Made by a program: the position numbers and the translations under genes. The notes under the pieces were generated by a model, which was given only the letters and a program-made list of their open reading frames with translations, ran no database searches and was not told where the DNA came from. From NCBI GenBank assembly GCA_001724265.1, contig MEDY01000128.1, forward strand, positions 1 to 64,000: a stretch of DNA of 64,000 nucleotides, written 5' to 3'. The stretch comes from Rhizaria sp. SCN 62-66 (taxonomy: Eukaryota; Rhizaria, unplaced). Positions 45,137 through 55,300 of the stretch are shown one piece after another (the first letter of the stretch is position 1; the number at the start of each line of letters is the position of its first letter).

Positions 45137-46749
45137 TCACTTAGAACCAAGGAGGATGGCCCAGCCGTTGGAGGGCAGCTCCCCGCGCGTGGGCAGCTCG
45201 GCCATCGCAGTCCCGGTGGCCTCTGCGTAGAGCTGCTGCTGGCGCGTCCCGGGCCGCGCGGTGTGGGCCGTAACGGGGAACTGAACCTGCTTCCCGCCAC
45301 CCGCCACGCCGCCCGTCTCGGCGTCGACCTCGCCCGAGCACAGCGCCTGGTTCGTCAGCGCGTGCGTGATCAGCACCTCGTCCTCGCTGCGCACGGCCTG
45401 TCCCTCGCGCTCGAACCGCTGCGTGACGTCTTTGGCCGCGATCTTGAAAGTCGTGTCGTGGCTCTCGGCGCCCGTGAGAGACACTTGCTGCTGCTTGACG
45501 CGCAGCGACGTGGCCAGCGCCACGGGCACTGACGACAGGTACACCGGTGCCGAGGACACGGACGGGTGCAGCTGCAGGCGGAACTCGCTGCCGTACCGCA
45601 GCGGCGCACCGTTGAGGTGGCTGGCGGGCGCCAGCGTCGAGCGCAGGGGCGCCGCGGCGGCGGGGCCCGCGGCCGGGAGCGCGCGCGTGGCGGCGAGCGT
45701 GGCGGCGCTGGTGTTGGGCGCGGCCAGGGGCGGCGCGATGATAAACGTGTTGGTGACTGTGGGCGACGACGCGGCGAGCGAGGTGATGACCTGCTTCGAG
45801 GCTGGGGAAACCGTGAGCAGGCCCTGGGTGAAGGTGGACAGCACCAGCACGGCGTCGCCGTAGCGCACCACGTTGTCGGCGTGGCAAGACAGGCCGGAGG
45901 CAGACACGGAGCCCTCCTCGTCGGCGTTCTAAGGTGAAGCAAGGCAAATTTGCAAGAGTAAAACAGGTGCGATTGCGAGTTGCGGAGGAGAAAGAAAAAC
46001 AAGACAGATGAATACAAAAAAGTTGGAGTGAGAGTGAGTATTTAGAGTGGCTTTGTTGTCATGCTGAATGTTGTTGTTTTGGTCATTGCTTGGTGTTCAG
46101 GTACATGTTTGTGTTGATGCGTGGTATTGTTGTTTGTTGTAAGGTGTAGGAATGTGTATGTGTGGCAACAATCGCGGGGGTTAAGCCGGATTGTAAAACA
46201 CACGGCTTACACACCAGCAACAAACGAAACAAAGTATCAATCACTCAAGCGAGACAGCACAACCAGCAATCAGACTTTGTGATCGTTAGAATCAAAAGCT
46301 AGGTAGATAACTCCAGAGATGGGACAGGCAAGCAAAAAACAGCAAGACAAGACGAGAAAAACAGAGCACAGCAGCAGCGCAAAGCAAGCCAAACTCCCCA
46401 CAAGAGAACCAGAAACGCAGTCAACCTGTCACAAGCTTAAGATGAGCGAGCGACGATAAATGCTGAGTTTCGTGTCGTCAAATCAGTAGAGAATCGTGGG
46501 CTTGCGCGCTGCCGCTGCGTTATTGTTCCCAGCCACGGAGGGTTTGATGAACGAAGAAGGTACCTGAGAGTCGGCCTCGCCGTTGTTGGCGTTGGGGTTG
46601 TTGCTGGGCGTGGAGTAGAGCAGGCCCTGGTCCTTGCGTTGGATGTACTCCTTGACCTTTTGTTCCTGCTGCACCTGGTCTTCGAACCAGTTGCCCACAA
46701 GCGTCCGGCGCCCGTACTGCTGCGCGACAGTCGTGCGGTGGAACTCCAT
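45137..46749 (-). CDS. CFAP161: CFAP161-like axonemal protein
   Basis: Exons are 46749..46564 and 45928..45137 (donor GTACCT, acceptor TTAG), phase 0, 325 residues, stop TGA (human about 300). The N terminus has V-G-N-W-F-E-D-Q-V, then an E-Y-I-Q-R-K-D-Q-G-L-L helix, as in CFAP161. Later come V-V-R-Y-G-D-A-V-L-V-L, F-I-I-A-P, P-L-R-Y-G-S-E-F-R-L, P-V-Y-L-S-S, V-L-I-T-H-A-L-T-N-Q-A-L and the ending N-G-W-A-I-L-L-G. CFAP161 is a microtubule inner protein of ciliary doublets, so this organism almost certainly builds a motile flagellum. The 635-base intron is the longest supported here; no extra exon was found inside. Confidence 0.9.
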
Positions 46750-47210
46750 GCTATCGAGAGAGCGTGGCGAAAGTGGAGATAAGTGCAGGGGACGATGGGA
46801 AAGGCAGAGAGAAGATGATACAGTGAGCCGTTGTTGTGGGGCGAAAAGAGAAGGCTAATATCAGGCCTTCACGCGTTCATGCGCGGCTGTAAAATAGTGA
46901 TCATTGCAAAACCAGCCGGTTTTACAGATAAAAGATAGAATTATTCCATTTAACAGTCAAATAAAGGCCCATGAATGAGTAACGCCTCAGCCCCAGAGCA
47001 AGACGGTCGAGCGATCGACGAGCGAGAGTGACCGTGAGCAGCGGCTTGCCAGGCTCGACCGACCGAGCTCTCGCTCGACCGCGCCTTGCTGCGGCCTGCG
47101 GGGCGGCGGTGCAAGCGGGAGCGGTTCGAGGAGTCTCGAGACGACCGTCAACGAGAACAAAAATGTGGAAAACGCAAGAAGACGTTGTTATCGGCACTAT
47201 CTAGTAACCA
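46750..47210. promoter_or_regulatory. Divergent CFAP161/eIF3d promoter
   Basis: A 461-base spacer between two start codons. It is GC-rich at 47020-47130 with clustered CTCGACCG-type words. The 12-mer GTGACCGTGAGC sits at 47028-47039, directly followed by AGCGGCTTGCC. Confidence 0.5.
47028..47049 (+). promoter_or_regulatory. Candidate promoter module upstream of eIF3d
   Basis: GTGACCGTGAGC followed by AGCGGCTTGC, about 165 bases upstream of the eIF3d ATG. It matches the RPL14 upstream module in order and orientation relative to the gene. Confidence 0.35.
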
Positions 47211-49312
47211 ATGACGAGTGAGCTTGCTTCTTTTGAGCTGCCGAAGATCTTCGACAACCCTGCTGGCTGGGGTCCCGGTCAGTCCGTGGGCTCTTTCGAC
47301 GACCCTCTGTTCCAGCCCTACAACAAGTCAGAGCGTCTTACCAAGATCTCCGACTGGACCATCATCAACCGTTCTAAGGGTACGTCTCTTTCCCACCCTA
47401 TTCCAACCACGCTTTCCCTACGTAATATCCTCTCTCCTCTTCTTGAGTCCATTGCCCACTCTCTGGGTCTTTGCCGACCTTTCTCGTACCATCTCTCTTC
47501 GATCTCTCGTTTTAACGTTCTTATTACTGTTCGCTAACATATATCCTTACGTTTGATCACGTTTCGCACTCTTTGCACCTCAATTCACCCTCGTACATAG
47601 GCCGCGCTGGCGCCACGGGCTCCGGCTTCGCCTTCAAGGCCGAGGAGGACGACTCCAACTTCTCCTTCGCCAGCAAGCCCACCTTCAAGACCCAGCTCAA
47701 GCGCCTCACCACGCGCGGCGGCGCCGGCGGCAGCGCGCCCCGCTCTTCCGCCATGGGCGCCGCTGGCGCTCGCGGCGGCGCCCAGCGCGGCCCCGCCGGC
47801 CCCGCGTCCGCTGCAGCCGGCGCCCGCGCGGGCAACAGCGCGCGCGCCAACCGCATCCAGGCCAACAACGGCCGCGCGCAGGCCGGCCGCGGCGGCCGCG
47901 GCGCGCAGTCGGGCCGCGGCGGCCGCGGCGGCTACGCGCGCAACAACTACTTCCGCGAAGAGGCGTCGCGCGACCCGTCCGTGCCGATCGACGGTGCGTG
48001 GGAGGAGCTCGATGAGTTCAGCTTCGACGAGCTGCAGAAGGCCACCGTGTCCACGGTCGAGGCCGAGACGATCCTGTCGGCGGGCAAGCTGTACCGCTAC
48101 ACTGACACCACGGACGCCATCCAGCCCAAGTTCGCCAAGGGCCTGCCTAAGGCGCCCACGGAGCCGTACGTGGCCTCGGCGTCGTCCGACCCCTACATCC
48201 GCGAGCTCGCTGAGAAGCAGACGGCGGACGTGTACATCACCGAGGCGGCCATGTCGCTGCTCATGTGCGCGCACAAGACCGCGCAGGCGTGGGACCTGCT
48301 GATCCGCTGCACCGACGACGCCGTCTTCATCGACTACCGCCCCGACTCGCGCGTGCATCTGCTGCCTATCAACGAGACGGCCGGCGACCACCTCAACGTG
48401 CCCGACGCCGACGGCATCAACTCGCCCGATAACCTCGCCAGCGAGTCGGCCGCCATCGCGCGCTCCTTCGCGCACTTCGCCGTGTCCGTCCCCGCCGCCG
48501 CGCCCTCGGCCGCGGGCGGCGCGGGGCTGTCGTTCGCCGCGCTCGCCGCGCGCGGGCCCTCTGCGTCGCAGCTGTCGACCGAGTTTAAGGAGCAGGACCG
48601 CCCCGCGCCGCACGCGGCCGACCTGCCCGCCGAGAAGCAGCCCGCGTCGACGGTGTTCCGCTACCGCCGCTTCACGGTGAACCCCGACGCGGACGCGGGC
48701 GAGGACGCGACGCCGATCACCGTGCTCGTGCGTACCACGCTGCACGCCTACAAGCCCGCCAAGGACGCCAAGGAGGCGACGCCCGAGGACGACGCCGACG
48801 CCGCGGCCGCCGCGGCCGCCGCCGCCGCCGAGGACGAGATCGTGGTCAAGACGCTCAACGAGGTCGACTCGCGCATCACGAGCGGCATGGACTGGCGCGA
48901 CGGACTCGAGTCCCGCGCTGGCGCTGTGCTGGCTGGCGAGAACAAGAACAACGCCGCCCGCGTGGCGCGCCTTGCCGCCGAGGCGCTCATGTCGGGCGCC
49001 AGCCAGCTCAAGCTGGGCTTCCTGTCGCGTCTCACCCCCAAGGACGCGGCGCGTCACAGCGTGCTCAAGGTCGAGACGCATGACCCGTCCAAGTTCGCGT
49101 CGACGATGCGCATGACTGCGCGCTCCTTCTGGGCGGGCGCGATGCCGCTGCTGCAGGCCGCCGTCGGGCTCGACAACGGCAAGTACATCATGATGCGCGA
49201 CCCTAACCGCACCATCGTGCGCCTGTACAAGGTGCTCGACACGACGTTCGACGACGAGACGTGCGTGCTTAAGATCGACTCCGAGGCCCCCATGGCCATG
49301 AAGAGCAAGTAA
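47211..49312 (+). CDS. EIF3D: Translation initiation factor eIF3 subunit D
   Basis: Exons are 47211..47379 and 47601..49312 (donor GTACGT, acceptor CATAG), phase 1, 626 residues, stop TAA. The N terminus has F-E-L-P-K-I-F-D-N-P-A-G-W-G-P-G, then D-W-T-I-I-N-R-S-K, the eIF3d hallmark. An RG/RGG-rich segment follows (about 95-175), then the conserved cap-binding-like core beginning F-D-E-L-Q-K-A-T-V-S-T-V-E. The core includes D-V-Y-I-T-E-A-A-M-S-L-L-M and near the end K-Y-I-M-M-R-D-P-N-R-T-I-V-R-L-Y. eIF3d sits at the mRNA exit side of the 40S subunit and can bind the cap of selected mRNAs. An Ala-rich insertion near 410 is lineage-specific. The short first exon is supported by the exact family N terminus. 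Confidence 0.97.
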
Positions 49313-49763
49313 GACAGTGAAGCTTGAGACGGCGAGAGTGAAACAAACGCCACTGCAAATGCAAAGTAAAACACACATAGTATGTGTTTTACTATGACCG
49401 GAGGCGGGGTTGGTTGTTGCGTAGGGACAAAAGCATGTGACAACAAAAAGAAACACAAATATATTAATGAACAGTGTGCTTTGTCATTGATGATAATAAT
49501 AATACACAGTTTTAGTTTTATCAGAATACTCGCTTCTAGTTCTTATATACACTACGTCGCTTTGTTTCAGTGCCATTCAACTGTTAGATCAATGTCATTA
49601 TTATTCACATACTCTGGTTGTTTCAACACATAGTTTGTATTTGTCGTAAATTCTGTTGTGTGCTTGACATAAATGGCCCTTGTTAAGTCCGACGCAGCCA
49701 TGCACAGCATCAACAATGACCTTGCGCTCACAGTAAACAAAGCTAACGTGGTTATTTTTCACT
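49313..49763. other. Convergent intergenic spacer
   Basis: AT-rich region between the ends of eIF3d (+) and the Myb-like gene (-). No gene. A short inverted repeat (ACACATAGTATGTGT) lies at about 49373-49387. Confidence 0.5.
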
Positions 49764-51701
49764 TCATGTCATGACAGCGTTGTTGTTGCCGCTCCCCGCG
49801 TCACTCATCGGGACACCCCCGCTCGCGCCCGCATCCGCCCCCGCGCCGGCAGCAGCAGCGGCGGCGGCACCGGCGGCGGCGCCGGCCTGGTTGACGCACA
49901 CGTTGTAATGCGCGGCTGCTGGCCTGCCGCAGCAGCCGCAGCAGCCGCAGCGGGGCGCGCCCGCCTCGGCGACCATGGGAGGCACACGCACGGTGTCGAC
50001 GTGGCGCACGCCGCCGCGCACGTTGCGCCGGAAGCGGTCGCGCCCGGTCGCGCTGGACTGGAAGTGCGCGGCCAGCGCCGCCGCGAGCGCCAGACGCCGC
50101 CCGGGCCCCGCGGCGGGCGTCTCCAGCAGCAGGCGCAGCAGCGCGAGCGCAGTGGCCAGCGGCATGCCCGCGACGTTGACCAGATACGTCTTGAGCGACT
50201 TAACGGCGTACGAGGAGCGCACGACGACGGCGTTGCCGAAGTCGGAGCGCAGCAGCGTGGGCGCCGCGCTCTGCCCGTCGAGCAGCGGCAGGCTCGCAGC
50301 CGTCGCGAGGGCACGAGGCCCGCTGCCCGCAACGCCTGAGGCCGCGGTGCCGACTGTGGTCGAGGCGCCGGTGCGCGCGGCCATGGCCAGCTCGGCCTCG
50401 CTGACGGGCGGGAAGTCGATGCTCGCGCCCAGCTCGAGCGCGTCCTTGCGGTGCTCGTAATAGTACTTGATGTCGCCAAGCATCTGGGCCGAGACGGCCG
50501 CGCGCTGCTGCGGCGTCTCACGGTCCTCCGGCTTGGTTTTGAGCTGCTGGTAGCGCCACACGGGGTCGTGCTCGCGGTCATCGAGGCACAAGTCCCGCAG
50601 CGCGCCCATGCGCTCCGCGGCCGCCTCGTCGTCCTCGACCTCGGTGTCCGAGTCGCAGCAGCCCACGTCGGGCCCGTACATGGGCGGGATCAGCGGGATC
50701 GCGGGCGTCAGCGGCGCGTCGAAAGGCAGCAGCCGCGCGCGGTCGCCTGCCGCGAGCTTAGGGATGATGCACGGCCCGAAGACCTGCGGCCCCGCCAGCG
50801 CGTCGAGCTCGTTCGTCTCGCACATGTTGCCCCACTTGGAGCGCAGGTCCATCACCGAGAACCCACCCAGCCAGGGCGCGAACCGCGCGTCGCGCTTGAC
50901 GCGGCTGAAAAGCGTGTTGCCGCATTGCGCCACGGTCAGCGCGGCCGTCAGCCCGCGGTCCGCCATGTCCGTCCCGATCACCGTCACGGCGTCCGTCAGC
51001 ACGGCCTCATGGTGCGGCGTCCAGTCGCTGCCCTTGAGCGCGGCCGCGCGCTTCCCGCGCAGCGACGTGAGGAACTTGCCGTGCGCCGTCTCGTCCGCGG
51101 TGAGCCGCACAGAGGACGAGCCGAGGCGGCTGTCGCCGATGACGGCCCCCGCAAGCACCGGGGCCGCCGTCGACAGGCCGCCTACAAGGGGCGCAGCGGC
51201 GGCCGCCCCAGCAGGGGTCGCGGGCGCAGCGGCCGCGGGGGCGGCGGTGGGAGCGCTGGGGGCGGCGGCGGCAGCGGCGGGACTAGAGCTGGAGTTGAGG
51301 AGGCGGGCGAGTGCCTCCGCCTCCTGCTCGGCCTCGGCACTAGACGCGGCAGCAGCTGTGGGCTCGGGCTTCGCGGCGGCGGACTCGAGCTTGACCAGGG
51401 CAGCGTCGGCCGTCGCGGTGACCGCGTCCGCGTCGTCGGTCATTGCTGCAGCAGCGGCGCTATCATTCGCAGCAGCGGAGCCGGGCGCCTAAAACTTGAC
51501 AGTGACGTCGCCGTCGGCGGCGGCAGCGGGCTGAGAGGCAAGGGCGGCCTTGCGGAGGGCAAGGCGCTCCTTGAGGGAGAGCATAGCCGACGGCGCGGCA
51601 GCAGTCGCCGCGTCGGCAGTGGCAGCGGAGGTGTTGGTGTCGTCGTCGTTCATGGTGTTGTCGGCAACGGGGGAATCCGCCTTCTCGGTAGGGGGCTGCA
51701 T
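49764..51701 (-). CDS. Myb/SANT-like DNA-binding protein with one in-frame TAG
   Basis: One open frame from ATG 51701 to TGA at 49764, interrupted only by TAG at 51491..51489 (codon 71); 645 residues counting it. A likely Myb/SANT domain (about 210-280) has D-W-T-P-H-H-E-A-V-L-T-D-A-V, then F-S-V-M-D-L-R-S-K-W-G-N-M, with helix spacing like telobox Myb domains. The first 200 residues are Ala/Pro/Asp-rich. The C-terminal part has a Cys cluster (R-C-G-C-C-G-C-C-G) and an Ala/Gly tail. If TAG were a stop, a 70-residue protein and a second gene starting 45 bases later in the same frame would be required, which is unlikely. A nuclear DNA-binding role is inferred from the Myb-like segment. Confidence 0.72.
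51489..51491 (-). other. In-frame TAG (codon 71) in the Myb-like gene
   Basis: The context is D-V-T-V-K-F-[TAG]-A-P-G-S-A-A-A. The same frame continues with identical Ala-rich, GC-rich coding character for 574 codons to TGA. Confidence 0.85.
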
Positions 51702-52307
51702 GCGAGGAGAAAAGCACCAAGAAAAAAGTGCGATGCAAGACGATGTGTTGTTGTGTTGTGGGTTGGCTCTGAGAGAGACAATTAGAGAGGTACGCGAACG
51801 GAGAGAAATTGATAGGAAAAGTGGTGAGTCTAGGGATGTCTGGGTAGAGCCACACAGATGAGTTGAACACATGTTGTTTCAGGCACACGCGAAAAATTAG
51901 ATGGAAAACCAGGAAAAACATAAATTTGTAAGATCAACGACGGAATCAGGCCACACGTGATGGATGTAATCGAGAAGTCGAAGGCTGGGCGCGAAGACGA
52001 ACTCGATCGCGAGCGACCGGAGATTTTTTGCGAACTCGACTGACCAACGTCTCACGACTGGGAGTTGATCTTTGAGCCGATCTACCTCTGCATTATATCT
52101 GTAAACTAGAATTAAACCTCCGCAGTCTAGCACTTAATTGCGGTTTTGTATAGTTATATTTAATTGTTTTTTCAAAATCTGCCGTCTTACCTGCCCCCGC
52201 TCCCCTCGAATCTTTCCATTCGACTCCCCAACTTGAAATGCCTCGTGCCACCTCCACGCCGCTCCTTCGTCCCCCGTTCCTTCCACAACGCAGCCCCGCC
52301 TGCCACC
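51702..52307. promoter_or_regulatory. Divergent promoter region
   Basis: Spacer between the Myb-like gene (-) and the WD40 giant (+). CT-rich over the 110 bases before the ATG at 52308. An out-of-frame upstream ATG lies at 52239. Confidence 0.45.
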
Positions 52308-55300
52308 ATGCGTCTCACTGACGTCATTGGCTGCTCCCCGCCGACCCGCGAGGGCTTAGCTTATTATACCCCGCCCACAGCCACCACTTCCTCGTCCTCG
52401 TCTTCAGAGGCATCTTCAAACTACTCAAGCAACTCCCCGAGTGCCAGCTTCCCCTCACCCGCAGCCTCGAGCGCCGGCCCCCACGGCTCCTACGCCGCTG
52501 AGCTTGCCGCGTTTGCCGCCGCCCCGCTGCACTCGTTCCCGTGCAGCGCGCCCCGCCACGCCGGCGCGACCACGGTCACGCTGCCGGCCCTGCTGTGCAG
52601 GCCGCTCGTGGCCGTGCCCGCGGGTGCCTCCGTGCTGTTGCTGTGCGCGACCACGCTCGACACGCTCGCCGTGCTGCCGGGCCGCAGCGGGCACCAGATT
52701 GTCTCGCTCGCCTTCTCGCCCCTTACGCCGCTCCCCCCGCCTCAAACTATGGCCGACACTGCTGCGGCTGCAACGGCGACAAAGCCTGAGGCAGCGGATA
52801 ACGCTGCTCCCCAGCAGCAGACGCACGACGTGCTGCTGTATGCGGGCGAGTCTGGCGTTGACGCCGGCGTTCTCGTCTTCAGCCTGTCCCTGCTGGGCCC
52901 CGCCGTGGCGCTCTACGCGATGCGCCCTCCCTCGCCACAGTCCTTCGTCGCGGCGGCGGCGGCCGCGGCGGCCAGAGTCGCGCTCTCCCAGCGCGCCAGC
53001 TCCAGCAACAGCAGCACTACGACCGCCTCTGCAACTCCTGCGGGAGCGACCCTGGCCGGCGCAGTCGCCGCCGCCGTGACCGCCGTGGCACACCTAGTGG
53101 GCGACGCCGAGGCCGAGTCCGCGGCCGAGTCCGTGGCCGTGGCGGTGCTGCAGCCCGCGACCGTGGGCACCGTCGCGCCCTCGCCCTGCGGCCGCTGGTT
53201 GCTTGCCGCCAGCAACACCGGCACGGCGCTGTGGGCCCTCGCCACCCCCACCACCACAAGCACCGCTAACGCGGGCCTGAGCACTGTGATGGAGAGCTCG
53301 AGCTCGGGCGCAAGTGTGAGCGCGAATGACGTCGATGCCGGTGCAGTTGCTGTTGCTGGGGATATGGTGACTGTGAGCAGCGCTGTTGCGTCGATGATTC
53401 ACTACAATAACAACATCGCCCTCTCGCAGCCACATCATCAGCAGAGGATCAACTCAGAACATTGCGAGAGTGAGCGAGCGTGCAAGCGCGAGCGCAAGCG
53501 GCGGCAGCGGCAGCGCCGGCGGCAGCAGCGGCAGCGGCTGCGGCAGCTTGTCTGGGACTGGGCCTCGGCCTCAGTCCTTACTCTGACCCGCCACCCCACG
53601 CTGCCGGACGCCGACACCACGCTCGCGCTCGCCGCGGCGGCCGCGCCGGCGGCTGCGGAGGCTGTCGCGGCATATCTTTCGAGCCCTGGTGATTACGCCG
53701 TGAGAAGTGTCAATACCGGTGCGAACACTGACGCCGACGGCAGTGCGCCGTGTTTGCTGCTAGCCTCGGCGGCGGCGGGGGTCGTGGCCGTGGCGGCCCG
53801 CCCGCCGCCGCCGCTGGCGCTGGCATGGTCTCAGTGCGGCAGCTATTACGCTCACAGCCACTTGACTGGCGGGGCGAGCGTGGTATCGGTTGCCGAGGTC
53901 TCGCCGCGGGCGCTGCTGCTGGCATCCGCTGTACACGGTGACACTGAGGGCAAGAGCACAGCAGCTTGTCAGAGCGACGATGATGTGTTAGTGGCGGTTC
54001 CCGTTGCTGTCGAGCTACTTACAAGTCTAAGTACCCTCTGGCAGAAGGCGAACCCATACGCCCCTGGCTGCTCACAGTCACCCTTAGAGCTTCAGAAGAC
54101 CCTTACAGAGGCGATCACGCGTGCCGCCGCACTTACATCTGCTGACAACGACAATAAGAACAGGAGCAAGAGTAAGGGTGCTAAACGCCAAGATGGTGAC
54201 GACGATGAGAATGAGAGCGGCACTGTGCTGTCCGCGTCGCTGCTGCTGACTCTGTCTCACCCGAACCCCGCAAACCCGATGCCTCTCCTGCATCCTGGCA
54301 CGAACAGGGCCAAAGCTCAGAGCGACAGTGGCAGTGCTAGAGCCAGTGCGAGTGCGTGTGCGAGGACGTATGACGAGGTGTCGTTGTCGCTACTGCTGTC
54401 TCTCTTGCCAGCCCTACTTCTGCCCCTGACTACTTCATACAGCAATGACCGCAATATCAGTGGTTGCGGCAGTGGTGGGCTGGCTGTGACCGTGAGCACC
54501 CCAGTCAGGCTTGGCTTGCACAAGAACATCTTGATCCCCTCTATCGCTTGGTTGCCGACTGCAAACGCACACTCTCCCAGCAACACGGCCACTGACGTGA
54601 ACAATACCAATGCGAGTGCGTGTGCGAGTGGTAAAGAGCTATGGGCGGGCCCCGAGTGCTACTTTCTCACCGCCACGGGCGTCATTCTGCTGCTGCGGCC
54701 GAAGCTTTTCCCCCCGCTGCACACCATCATCGCCGCAAGCTCGAGCCCAAGCAGCATCACGCGCTCAGCCACCGCCCCAGCCACGGCGACCGACGCTGAC
54801 ACGGCGAGGGCGGCTGCGGCAGCGTTCGCCCGCGTGTTTGCAGCAGACCAGGCTGACGTGCTGTTGCCAACCATGGCGACAGGCTTTGCCGCTGCGTTCA
54901 ATTCGACGGTACGTCATTGTAGTCATTCTCTCAGAAATACTAGGATTATTTGACTATAATTCATTGAAACGTGCGTTTTATAATTTTGTTTGCATTATTG
55001 TTTCATCTTACTCACATCATACCTTGTATCTCCATTGCATTTTAAATCATATGCGTAGATTCTTCCCACTCTCGGTCTGCCTGCAATCACAGCCTCCACT
55101 GCTGCCGGCCTCAACTCCACCACAAACGGGCTTGCGTCAGCGACTACCACCAGCGGCAGCGTCACTTTGCGGCTGACTTGGGAGGTCGAGAAGTGGGTCA
55201 GTGCCAAGATCGACCACGGTCTCTACTTACACGCCTCGCAGCTCCCTTACACCTCATACCCGCCCCCCTTAGTGCAGTCCCCAGCCCCCGCCGGCGGCCC

